A stretch of DNA of 64,000 nucleotides from Candidatus Uabimicrobium amorphum (lineage in GTDB: Bacteria > Planctomycetota > Uabimicrobiia > Uabimicrobiales > Uabimicrobiaceae), in NCBI RefSeq assembly GCF_009002475.1, contig NZ_AP019860.1, positions 9,315,001 through 9,379,000 on the forward strand. The letters run 5' to 3'. This document shows positions 56,131-64,000 of this stretch, in pieces; position 1 is the stretch's first letter, and each line of letters opens with the position of its first letter. Below the pieces are notes generated by a model. The model was not told where the DNA came from and made no database searches. It saw nothing but the letters and a program-made list of their open reading frames with translations. The translations under genes and the position numbers were made by a program.

Positions 56131-56906
56131 TTAAGGTACTCTTTATTGTAAGTCTTTGTTGGTGTCTGGGCTGTCAGAGCCCAGCGCCGCAGAAACCACC
56201 CAAGCCTCTTTTCGAACATTTTGCCCCGCGTAAAGATACGAAAAACCCTGCTTGGGGAAATAAATTGCAAGATATTAAAAATCACGAGGTATTTTACGAA
56301 AATAATTTCGAAGACTTAGTGACGACAGCGCATGAAGCGACGCATGACATTAGCATACACTTTCGCATGAATGAGCAGAAATACTATGCGAATAAAATCA
56401 ACGCTTTTTACGTTTTCGACAATCATGTGGCGATTATCGAAAACCCACCTGTCCCACTATCGAAAGTATATGCGTTTATTCCCAAGGTACTGCGAGGAGA
56501 ATTATTCGCCCACTACTTTCCTAGCCCTGATTACGAAAATAATCCACTATATATTTGGGAAGAATGGGTCGCATACACTAATGGCGCTGAAGTGGGTTTA
56601 GATTTAGTGCAAAATGAGTTGTGGAAACAAGGACGTCGCGACACTTTGCTTGCTATGTTGGAATTTTTAGTATATTCAGCGGCCTTAGTACAAGCAGCAC
56701 AACAGCTATCTCCACAGTACTACAAAGAGTATGAAAATTTTCGTAAATTTTTTGCATGGAATGCGCAGCGTACGTGGCGTGTTTATAAGCAAGCACGTGA
56801 TCTTGCTCCATTTGATAACAAATCGCACCGCGAATATTTACAAATTTTGCAAAGTAATCAAAGTGCGGTGCCATTGTTTTCGCTTATACAAGAATATATG
56901 AAGTGA
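56127..56906 (+). CDS. lipoprotein with HEXXH metallopeptidase-like motif
   Basis: This encodes 259 residues; its start overlaps the upstream stop (ATGA). The signal ends in lipobox CLGC. HEATH in TTAHEATHDISIHF is an HEXXH zinc motif, and EEWVAYTNGAE downstream offers a possible third ligand. The rest is helical. It may be an outer-surface peptidase or an inactive relative. Translation is coupled to the DUF1800 protein, so the two likely act together at the cell surface. Confidence 0.65.
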   Translation: MIKVLFIVSLCWCLGCQSPAPQKPPKPLFEHFAPRKDTKNPAWGNKLQDIKNHEVFYENNFEDLVTTAHEATHDISIHFRMNEQKYYANKINAFYVFDNHVAIIENPPVPLSKVYAFIPKVLRGELFAHYFPSPDYENNPLYIWEEWVAYTNGAEVGLDLVQNELWKQGRRDTLLAMLEFLVYSAALVQAAQQLSPQYYKEYENFRKFFAWNAQRTWRVYKQARDLAPFDNKSHREYLQILQSNQSAVPLFSLIQEYMK

Positions 56907-57066
56907 ATGGTACACTAGATGAACTTCACGATTCTATTTTGATTTCCCTTTCGAAACAAATATGATTTCGACAAAAGTTTACCGCAAAGTTTTTATCACA
57001 AACTTCCACAAAGTTGTAATAAAAATAATTGACAAATATAAATTCTTATGATTTATTAGATAAACC

Positions 57067-57148
57067 TAACCGATCGGTCAAACCCGTATGAGACCCCTAA
57101 AATATACTAAAGGGGGATTTTTGTAGTGTATTCCTGACCGTTTGGTCA
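57067..57148. promoter_or_regulatory. two TetR-type palindromic operators upstream of shc
   Basis: TAACCGATCGGTCA at 57067-57080 and TGACCGTTTGGTCA at 57135-57148 share the palindrome tgACCGnnnGGTca and lie 68 bp apart. That form is typical of TetR-family sites. Between them is a weak hairpin (cccct...agggg). No TetR gene is in the window, so the regulator would act from elsewhere. The remaining intergenic DNA (56907-57226) shows only AT-rich sequence and a TTGACA at 57029. Confidence 0.55.
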
Positions 57149-57226
57149 ATAAATTTGAATATATGCTACAAAAGCTATTTGCTACAAAGATTTATCTACA
57201 AATACATGTGACGTAAAGGGATTGCT

Positions 57227-59272
57227 GTGAAAAATACTGCGGAAGCTGCGAATGTACTAGAAGCGCAAAAACAAATAGATATTACCCAGGTAGATAATGT
57301 TGTCAACTCTGCAATTCGTTGGTTGGAAGGCAAACAACACGACGAAGGCTACTGGGTGGGAATGTTAGAATCGAATTCATGTATGGAAGCCGAATGGATT
57401 TTGATGCAACATTTCTTAGGTGTAGAAGATGATCCTAAATATGATAAAGTTGTTCAATGTATACTTAATGAACAACGCGCTGATGGCTCTTGGGAAGTAT
57501 TTTACGGCGCACCATCGGGTGACATCAACACAACTGTAGAAAGTTACGCAGCGCTTCGTGTCGCCGGTTTAGATCCGCATAGCGAAGCTTTGACAAAAGC
57601 GCGTGAGTGGATTTTACAGCGTGATTTTAGAGATTTACGTGTTTTTACCAAATATTGGTTGGCTCTTATTGGCGAATGGCCATGGGAGTGTACTCCACAA
57701 CTACCTCCTGAATTTATCTTTTTGCCTTCTTGGGCTCCACTCAACATTTATCGTTTTTCGTCTTGGGCGCGAGGCACACTTGTCCCTATGTCTATTTTAT
57801 CGGCAAATAGACCGGTACGGCATTTACCGCCCGAAAAACGTTTGGATGAGTTGTTTCCTAACGGTCGTGAGAATATAGACTACAGTTTACCGCGGGATAG
57901 CTCATTGGCATCGTGGGAATCGATATTTTTTGCCATAGACCGAGCGTTAAATATGTACAATAAACTACCGTGGAAACCGATGAGAAAAGTAGCGAAAAAA
58001 TTGTGTATGGAGTGGATCATCGAACGCCAAGAAGCAGATGGAGCATGGAGTGGTATTCAACCACCATGGGTATATTCTTTGATGGCGCTATACACCGAAG
58101 GTTTTGCAATAGATCATCCGGTTTTGGCAAAAGGTCTTTCTGCATTTGACAAACATTGGTCGTATGAAAAAAATGGTGGGATTTACTTACAAGCAAGTGA
58201 ATCTCCTGTATGGGATACGGTTCTTTCTGCCCTTGCGATGTTAGATTGCGATGTAAAGGTAAGTGAAAGTGAGCATTTGCAAAAAGCGATGCACTGGATT
58301 TTGCAGAAGCAAGTAAAGGAAAAGGGAGATTGGACAATATACTCTCCGCATGCACCTTGTGGTGGTTGGTCTTTCGAAAGAGCCAACAACTATTATCCCG
58401 ATACCGACGATACTGCGGTAGCCTTAATGGTCTTGAGTAGAATGAGTAAGCAACTAGATGATCAAGATCAAGTGAAGAAAATGAAAGAGGCAATGGAGGT
58501 TGCAAGCCAGTGGTTACTAGAGCTACAGTCGTCAAATGGTGGTTGGGGAGCTTTCGATAAAGACAACAATAGCAAAATTGTGACAAAAATACCCTTTTGC
58601 GATTTTGGTGAAGCTCTCGACCCTCCAAGTGTAGACGTGACAGCACATGTGATCGAAGCCTTCGGCGAAATGGGTTACGATTTACATTATCCACCTGTTG
58701 CAAAAGCAATCAAGTACATAAGAAGTGAGCAAGAAGACGATGGATCGTGGTTTGGAAGGTGGGGAGTGAATTATATTTATGGAACAGCCGCTGTTTTACC
58801 CGCCCTCAAAACTGTGGGAGAGGACATGAATGCTGATTATATCCACGAAGCGGCAAAGTGGATTGTTTTACATCAGAACAGTGATGGCGGTTGGGGAGAA
58901 ACTTGCCAATCGTATATTGATGAAGCCCTCAAAGGAAAAGGTGAGAGCACCGCATCACAAACAGCATGGGCGCTAATGGCTCTCCTAGCCGTAGATACAA
59001 ATATTTACGATGATAGCATTCGCAAAGGCGTTTCTTGGTTAAACAATCAACATCTAAACAACACATGGGACGAAAAGCAGTACACAGGTACAGGCTTTCC
59101 CGGTTATGGTGTTGGCGAGAGAGTTTTTCTCAAAAAAGTGAAGGATACTTTACACCAAGGTTCTGAGTTGTCTCGCGCTTTTATGATTAACTATAACTAT
59201 TACCGCCATTACTTTCCTCTGATGGCGTTGGGGCGCGCACAAAAACATTTTGCGAAACAGGAAATTTATTAG
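57227..59272 (+). CDS. shc: squalene-hopene cyclase
   Basis: This encodes 681 residues from GTG 57227 with AAAGGGAT upstream; family length is about 630-720. The catalytic DxDD is at 392-395 in YPDTDDTAVALMVL. Several QW motifs are visible (QRADGSWEVF, QSSNGGWGAFD, QNSDGGWGETC). The enzyme is a monotopic membrane protein that cyclises squalene to hopene/diplopterol, the first step of hopanoid synthesis. No other hopanoid gene is adjacent. Two TetR-like sites upstream suggest regulated expression. A strong terminator follows. Confidence 0.96.
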   Translation: MKNTAEAANVLEAQKQIDITQVDNVVNSAIRWLEGKQHDEGYWVGMLESNSCMEAEWILMQHFLGVEDDPKYDKVVQCILNEQRADGSWEVFYGAPSGDINTTVESYAALRVAGLDPHSEALTKAREWILQRDFRDLRVFTKYWLALIGEWPWECTPQLPPEFIFLPSWAPLNIYRFSSWARGTLVPMSILSANRPVRHLPPEKRLDELFPNGRENIDYSLPRDSSLASWESIFFAIDRALNMYNKLPWKPMRKVAKKLCMEWIIERQEADGAWSGIQPPWVYSLMALYTEGFAIDHPVLAKGLSAFDKHWSYEKNGGIYLQASESPVWDTVLSALAMLDCDVKVSESEHLQKAMHWILQKQVKEKGDWTIYSPHAPCGGWSFERANNYYPDTDDTAVALMVLSRMSKQLDDQDQVKKMKEAMEVASQWLLELQSSNGGWGAFDKDNNSKIVTKIPFCDFGEALDPPSVDVTAHVIEAFGEMGYDLHYPPVAKAIKYIRSEQEDDGSWFGRWGVNYIYGTAAVLPALKTVGEDMNADYIHEAAKWIVLHQNSDGGWGETCQSYIDEALKGKGESTASQTAWALMALLAVDTNIYDDSIRKGVSWLNNQHLNNTWDEKQYTGTGFPGYGVGERVFLKKVKDTLHQGSELSRAFMINYNYYRHYFPLMALGRAQKHFAKQEIY

Positions 59273-59300
59273 TAAAAGCGATCCCTGTGTTGACTACGAT

Positions 59301-59334
59301 AAAAAGGCTTACCTCTGAAGGTAGGCCTTTTTTT
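59301..59334 (+). terminator. rho-independent terminator of shc
   Basis: Stem AAAGGCTTACCT/AGGTAGGCCTTT with loop CTGA (one G-U-like position) is followed by TTTT. Confidence 0.85.
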
Positions 59335-59484
59335 ATTGGAGTGGTGCTGTGAAAACGGCCTGATGGGTATTGTTGTCAGAGTAAAGCCACTTGTTCAAGA
59401 GTAAAAATTTTATTTAGTCGAAAGTGGAATTTTGTTATAGTAGAAGTATTCTGTAAGTCACTATTTTTTTTAAGGGAAGAGTTT

Positions 59485-60057
59485 ATGAAAAATATTGTAA
59501 TTCTTGTTGTTTTGCTTACTGCTGTTTCTACTTTTGCTGATATCAACCGCCTACAAGATGCTCACAAAGATTACATGTTGTACTTTGGTGACGCAGATTT
59601 CTTGCAAGGTAAAAACGAGTTTGTAGCTGTAAAGCGCGGCAAAGAAGTACAAGCTATGTCTGTATTCAAGACCGAAAATGGTTTTTGTACACTACAAATG
59701 AATGGTGATAGTGGTGAATACATTACTTGCAAAGCAACACAAGAAGATAATGTACTAAGTATTTCTTTTGTGAATAGAAAACTCACAGGCCGCAATGCAA
59801 AAACTGTGGCGTACAAAATTGAAGTCAAATTAGAAAAAGACAATTTTGCGATGAGCCTTTCTTTGGACAAAAGTCTTACTGACGCAGCACCTGACTTTTG
59901 GAAAGTTCTACAATGTGTTGGGCAATATGCTCCACACTTGATCGGCGCTATTCAAAAATGCAAAGATTCTGGTGACTTTATTCAATGTGTTTTAGATCTT
60001 ATCGATCCAGCTAGCAACCTATTCAAATGTATTTTTGGTGGCGGACAAGCAAAGTAA
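59485..60057 (+). CDS. small secreted protein, unknown
   Basis: This encodes 190 residues with AAGGGAAG upstream and TATAGT at 59436-59441 as a candidate -10 box. The signal peptide ends STFA-D. The mature part has a beta-rich middle (GFCTLQMNGDSGEYITCKA) and a helical C-terminus with four cysteines (VLQCVGQY, IQKCKDSGDFIQCVLDL, NLFKCIF), suggesting disulfides outside the cytoplasm. No family was recognised. It is monocistronic with its own terminator. Confidence 0.75.
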   Translation: MKNIVILVVLLTAVSTFADINRLQDAHKDYMLYFGDADFLQGKNEFVAVKRGKEVQAMSVFKTENGFCTLQMNGDSGEYITCKATQEDNVLSISFVNRKLTGRNAKTVAYKIEVKLEKDNFAMSLSLDKSLTDAAPDFWKVLQCVGQYAPHLIGAIQKCKDSGDFIQCVLDLIDPASNLFKCIFGGGQAK

Positions 60058-60077
60058 TTTTTACTTGTGATTAAGAG

Positions 60078-60109
60078 AGAGCTTACATAAAAGTAAGCTC
60101 TTTTTTTTT
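60078..60109 (+). terminator. rho-independent terminator
   Basis: Stem AGAGCTTAC/GTAAGCTCT with a 6-nt loop is followed by eight or more T. Confidence 0.9.
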
Positions 60110-60302
60110 GGGTGGAAAATAGCATTCGCGTTATATATAAATATAGAGAATTGTGCCAATAGAATACTTATCATCTTCATATGTTCCTGGTCCTGTTCGC
60201 AATCCCGATCGAAACACGATTGGAATCGTATGATAATTTTAACTAGCACAAGTCGTAAATCTAGAAAATTTAGCGATAAATACAACTGGGAGTAATAAGC
60301 AT

Positions 60303-62351
60303 ATGCAGAAGTGGACACTACTTGGGATTGTTTCACTCATTTTGATTGTTGTTGGTTTAGGGATGAATTCGCTAATTGACCGCGTTATTAAAAACAAATT
60401 CTCGCAAGAACTAAATGTCAATTTGAGTAATACATACATGATGTTACAACTGTGGGTCGAGGCTCAGAAATCCGCAGCAGTTAGTAAAGGATTGGAACGA
60501 AAAGTTCGGACTCTTACCGAAGATTTTATGAACAAAAAATCGTCGAAGTCTCCCGATGAAATTCTCCAGTCTCATTTCCTGAAAGAAATTCGTCAACACT
60601 TACGGCCAATGTGTCGCGTGTATGGTTATACAGATTTTGCTATTATTACCCCACAAAAACGCATTGTTGCTTCTTTAAACGACTCGCTCGTTGGACAAAG
60701 TATTACTTCTCTACAAATAAAGTTTTTCGACCGCGTTTTACAAGGTGAAACGATTTTGACAGCACCTTTTTTGAGCGATTTTTTAAAAACACTTGACAGT
60801 AACTCCACAGAAAAACAAGCCTTAATACTTTCAGGTACACCTCTTTACGACAAACACGGGGAGATTATTGCTTCTCTTGTTTTCGGTATACAACCGCAAA
60901 TGGACTTTTCTACGATTTTTCAGGTGAACAACACTAGCCATAACTATGCGTTTGATGGTGATGGCTGGATGTTGACGAGTAGCGTTTTGAATGAGCAAAT
61001 CCGCGAGTTAGGGTTGATGGATTCCGAACACCCGATTTTTAATTTAAAAATACTCAATCCCAAATGTAATCTACTCAAAGGTGAAGAGGTCTCCCATGAC
61101 GAGTTGGCATTTACTTATCTCGTTACTCACGCACTACGCAATCCCAAAGGAGTGAATGTGGAGGGATATCGCGATTTTCGTGGTGTACCTGTCATTGGTG
61201 CATGGATGTGGGTGGAAGATTTTAACATTGGCATTGCCAGTGAAATTGATTTAGAAAAAGCGTATGCTACCTTGTATAGTTTTCGCCGTTTGTTTTGGTA
61301 CTTATTTGTTCTTGTCGGAATTTCGGGTTTTGTATTACTTATATCACTATACATCATAATGCATTTTTACAAAAAGGCAAAGGCGGCGGAGCAATTTGGA
61401 CAGTATAAAATTATCGATAGAATTGGCAAAGGGGGAATGGGGGAAGTTTATAAGGCCTCTCATGCTACATTGCGACGCATTACCGCATTAAAACTCATCC
61501 AGCCACGCCAAGTCAGCGAAGACAATGTCAAGCGTTTTGAGCAGGAAGTACAATTAACAAGTCGCCTAACGCATCCCAATACAATTGCGGTATACGACTA
61601 TGGGCGCACGCCTAAGGGCATTTTTTATTACGTGATGGAGTATTTACCTGGCATTACCTTGAGCGAACTCGTTTACAAGAATGGCGCTGTAAAGGAAGGG
61701 CGCGTTGTCTATTTCCTTACACAAGTATGTTCTTCCGTTGCCGAAGCTCACAGCATTGGTCTCATCCATCGCGATATAAAACCTGCAAACATCATGATTG
61801 GTGAACGGGGAGGAATTTACGATTTTGTGAAAGTTCTCGATTTTGGTTTAGCACGAGAAATTAATGATATCAGTAAAGAGTATGTTGCCAATGAAAAAGG
61901 TGCTATTTATGGTAGTCCACATTATATTGCTCCCGAGGCATTGGTAAATCCTGAAGATATAGATCAAAAATGCGATATATATGCTATTGGTGCAGTTGGT
62001 TATTTTCTATTGACCGGTAAACACGTTTTTAACAGTAAAGACCCCGCGGATGTTTGTCGCCACCAAGTGAAAACCAAGCCACGTCTACCTTCTGAAGTTT
62101 TGGGAAAACCAATCAACAAAGAACTGGAAGATATCATAATGCGCTGTTTGCGAAAAAAACCTCGCGAACGACCTCTCAATGCACAAGTTCTCTACAAGCT
62201 TTTAAAAAATTGCCAAACAGACTGGGGGCAAGAGAAGGCGAAACTATGGTGGCGAGAAAACGCAGAGCGAGTGTACACAGATCTTGATAGTAGTAAAGTT
62301 AAAGAAAAGCATCTTGATACGATCACTATTGACTTTACAACACGTACGTAA
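60303..62351 (+). CDS. Cache-type sensor Ser/Thr protein kinase
   Basis: This encodes 682 residues. A first transmembrane helix (WTLLGIVSLILIVVGLGM) is followed by an extracytoplasmic domain of about 300 residues with a Cache/PAS-like pattern (GYTDFAIITPQKRIVASLNDSLVGQS; GVPVIGAWMWVEDFNIGIASEID). A second helix lies near 330-355. The cytoplasmic kinase runs from about 367 to 630, with GKGGMGEVY, Lys in ALKLI, HRD near 489 and LDFGLAREI. The Cache arrangement, usual in chemoreceptors and histidine kinases, here controls a Ser/Thr kinase. The ligand is unknown. Confidence 0.9.
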   Translation: MQKWTLLGIVSLILIVVGLGMNSLIDRVIKNKFSQELNVNLSNTYMMLQLWVEAQKSAAVSKGLERKVRTLTEDFMNKKSSKSPDEILQSHFLKEIRQHLRPMCRVYGYTDFAIITPQKRIVASLNDSLVGQSITSLQIKFFDRVLQGETILTAPFLSDFLKTLDSNSTEKQALILSGTPLYDKHGEIIASLVFGIQPQMDFSTIFQVNNTSHNYAFDGDGWMLTSSVLNEQIRELGLMDSEHPIFNLKILNPKCNLLKGEEVSHDELAFTYLVTHALRNPKGVNVEGYRDFRGVPVIGAWMWVEDFNIGIASEIDLEKAYATLYSFRRLFWYLFVLVGISGFVLLISLYIIMHFYKKAKAAEQFGQYKIIDRIGKGGMGEVYKASHATLRRITALKLIQPRQVSEDNVKRFEQEVQLTSRLTHPNTIAVYDYGRTPKGIFYYVMEYLPGITLSELVYKNGAVKEGRVVYFLTQVCSSVAEAHSIGLIHRDIKPANIMIGERGGIYDFVKVLDFGLAREINDISKEYVANEKGAIYGSPHYIAPEALVNPEDIDQKCDIYAIGAVGYFLLTGKHVFNSKDPADVCRHQVKTKPRLPSEVLGKPINKELEDIIMRCLRKKPRERPLNAQVLYKLLKNCQTDWGQEKAKLWWRENAERVYTDLDSSKVKEKHLDTITIDFTTRT

Positions 62352-62437
62352 TTTTTCATACAAAGTATGGCGATCATAGAAGATAATTGGTGTACCATGT
62401 AAGATAAGCTTTTGAGTGGCGGAACCAACACGAATGG

Positions 62438-63634
62438 TTAGTCGCTCTTTGTACGATAAAGCTCTTGCACTTTGTTATATGTTAAACAATCGCTGAGACT
62501 CAGGCGCGTTTTATTGCCAACATGAACTTTTCGACTCACAATAATGGGAATAATGAGACTTTTTTTGCGAAATATGGAAATCATTTTCATGACTGAATTC
62601 TTTGGAATTTTACTATCGAGTAACAAAAAATTAGGTCGTGCATTGTTTTTGAGCTTATCAACTAAGTCGCGGCAGCCTTTTACAAGAACGATTTCAAGAT
62701 TCATTCTGGCAAACATATTTTGATAGTGTTTTAGATATTTTGTACTGGTGTCGGCAATAAATACACATCCCCCTTGGGACTCGTCTAATTTACTTGCCGA
62801 ATATTTTTGTAAAGCCTTACGAATTTCGTGCGCCATGTCTTCGGCTTTTTGATAGCGATCCTGTGGTTTTTTCATCACGGCTTTTTGGTAGATGGGAATG
62901 AGCATTTTTTCCAAGCGGTTGAGCTTTTTTTCCTCAGGTATTGTTATTGGTTCCATGATCGTTGCTTTTGCCAAACGATACCCCGATGCATTGGGGAAAG
63001 GCAGTTGACGTGTAATCATTTGATAGAGCATAATTCCGAGCGCCCATATATCGGTACGTTCATCAATTGTTTCCTGCTCCCACTGTTCCGGCGACATGTA
63101 CGGAGCACTACCAATAAGGTCTTCTGTTGCCGTAAACGGTTCAGGGTTGTCTTCTAAAATTTTTACCACACCAAAATCGGCAACTTTAGGCGTTAGTTTT
63201 TTTGATAATAATATATTACTCGGTTTTAAATCGCGATGTATGATGTTGTGTTTATGGGCAAAGGCCACTCCTTCGGTAACCTGTTGCAAGATTTCGACGG
63301 CAGTGTATAGAGAATAGTTCACCTTATTCATATAGCGATCAAGTGAATTGGGATAGTAGTCCATGATAAAGTAGTGATTTTTCGGATTTACCACCAAAAC
63401 ACGCACGATATTTTTATGTTTAAGACGCGAAAGTATGTCCATTTCCTTTGTAAAACGTATACTCGCTTTATGGCTACGCGAATCCAATAATTTTAACGCT
63501 TGGTATTTCTTATTTTTTGGTAAATTATTATTGCGCACCATCCACACGATTGCTTGGCCTCCTTGTCCGATTTGTTTTACGAATTCGTAACCAGGAGGTA
63601 ACTCGATGTGTTGTTGCTCGTTTTCTGACAACAT
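62438..63634 (-). CDS. Ser/Thr protein kinase with C-terminal receiver-like domain
   Basis: This encodes 398 residues with AGGATAGGA before the ATG. Kinase about 15-275: GQGGQAIVW glycine loop, Lys in ALKLLD, HRD in IIHRDLKPSNILL and DFG in VADFGVVKI. The last 110 residues look like a divergent response-regulator receiver: CVFIADTSTKYL (first strand with Asp), FLLLDSKIPKNS (candidate phospho-Asp) and IIPIIVSRKVH. No membrane helix was seen. The plus-strand Cache kinase gene converges on it, with 86 bp between the two stop codons. Confidence 0.85.
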   Translation of the reverse strand: MLSENEQQHIELPPGYEFVKQIGQGGQAIVWMVRNNNLPKNKKYQALKLLDSRSHKASIRFTKEMDILSRLKHKNIVRVLVVNPKNHYFIMDYYPNSLDRYMNKVNYSLYTAVEILQQVTEGVAFAHKHNIIHRDLKPSNILLSKKLTPKVADFGVVKILEDNPEPFTATEDLIGSAPYMSPEQWEQETIDERTDIWALGIMLYQMITRQLPFPNASGYRLAKATIMEPITIPEEKKLNRLEKMLIPIYQKAVMKKPQDRYQKAEDMAHEIRKALQKYSASKLDESQGGCVFIADTSTKYLKHYQNMFARMNLEIVLVKGCRDLVDKLKNNARPNFLLLDSKIPKNSVMKMISIFRKKSLIIPIIVSRKVHVGNKTRLSLSDCLTYNKVQELYRTKSD

Positions 63635-63711
63635 AGTTCCTATCCTCTTTCAAAAAATAGCTCATTACGCCATATAATAGCAAATACGCGTCTAATAACG
63701 AAGTAAATTTT

Positions 63712-64000
63712 CTAAAGAATGTCGAGGTTATCTTTGATGTACACCATGGCGTTTTTCGCGGCGATAGGTATACGTTTTTTTAATCGTGGTATATCAGAGC
63801 GCGACTGCAACCATCCCAACATAACTAGTTGACGTATTGCTTGAAAAGTTTTGACATGCTGTATGTCTTTTTCGTTCAAAGGCATGTGTTCCGCGTAACC
63901 CTCCAACAATGCGGCACATAACTGTGATAAATCACTACGCTTTTCATACTCTGTAAAAAAAGCCAGGGAACGCATAGGGATCGCAAGGTCGTAACTATGA
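63712..64000 (-). CDS. aminoglycoside-phosphotransferase-like protein, 5'-truncated by window edge
   Basis: The frame runs open to the window end, so only the C-terminal 95 or so residues are seen; an internal Met at 63975 is not the start. The visible part, SYDLAIPMRSLAFF followed by LLEGYAEHMPLNEKDIQHVKTFQAIRQLVMLGW, matches the C-terminal helices of APH/choline-kinase-fold phosphotransferases (GY then an R-x-L helix). It is probably a small-molecule or protein kinase of that fold. The catalytic part lies outside the window. Confidence 0.6.
   Translation of the reverse strand, partial: HSYDLAIPMRSLAFFTEYEKRSDLSQLCAALLEGYAEHMPLNEKDIQHVKTFQAIRQLVMLGWLQSRSDIPRLKKRIPIAAKNAMVYIKDNLDIL

Noticed and set aside
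60185..60232. A further hexanucleotide tract
   Set aside because: CG dinucleotides are frequent (cgatcgaaacacgattggaatcg), but their spacing is not a regular six bases, so it was not counted with the family.

Overview
The window looks like a piece of a low-GC bacterial chromosome with a planctomycete-type gene repertoire. It carries five Ser/Thr protein kinases of eukaryotic type fused to WD40, TPR, zinc-ribbon, Cache or receiver-like modules. It also has a squalene-hopene cyclase, a DUF1800 protein, a DUF3160 lipoprotein, an ECF sigma factor next to an anti-sigma/YfbK-type von Willebrand protein, and LRR and pentapeptide-repeat proteins. The kinase load and AT-rich composition recall the Candidatus Uabimicrobium lineage. 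That placement is inference from gene content, not from a tree.

Layout. 1-2524: 3' part of a 23S rRNA gene, 5S rRNA and a terminator, followed by an 18-bp tandem repeat. 3075-10854 (+): secreted beta-propeller, a double-propeller WD40 kinase, a TPR kinase and a small membrane protein. 10855-12906: membrane protein, EEP-family hydrolase and an unknown protein. 12959-21655 (-): a long operon-like run with two paralogous metallophosphoesterases, two TPR proteins, ligA, mtaB, miaB and a zinc-ribbon kinase. 22006-24437: a MITE-like element directly upstream of an acyl-CoA dehydrogenase and a membrane-anchored propeller. 24454-28939: UbiB-family kinase, fatty-acid/sterol hydroxylase, 20-repeat LRR protein. 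29096-32748: ECF sigma factor and anti-sigma/VWA fusion. 32896-44262: AI-2E transporter, DUF3160 lipoprotein, SSB, membrane proteins, MBL hydrolase with a glycosidase, EEP hydrolase, AlkB and MAPEG proteins.

44263-46624 has no conventional gene but is the most unusual part. Four and a half tandem 262-bp units each contain, on the minus strand, a strong Shine-Dalgarno sequence, a 38-40 codon very hydrophobic peptide and a terminator hairpin. This organisation resembles multicopy type I toxin loci such as E. coli Ldr, but the peptide is not one I recognise. The array is flanked by an intact XRE/pseudo-receiver regulator (46625-47341) on one side and decayed fragments of a copy of that regulator on the other.

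48116-64000: a pentapeptide-repeat/potassium-channel fusion, an FAD oxidoreductase/DUF1365 pair, a large DUF1800 protein with an HEXXH lipoprotein, hopene cyclase behind two TetR-type palindromes, a small secreted protein, a Cache-domain kinase, a kinase with a receiver-like tail, and the end of an APH-like protein cut by the window edge.

Intergenic DNA carries several repeat families: degenerate hexanucleotide tracts, inverted-repeat elements, REP-like hairpins and tandem repeats. Start sites were chosen by Shine-Dalgarno position where possible. All functional names rest on motifs read by eye, without database searches.
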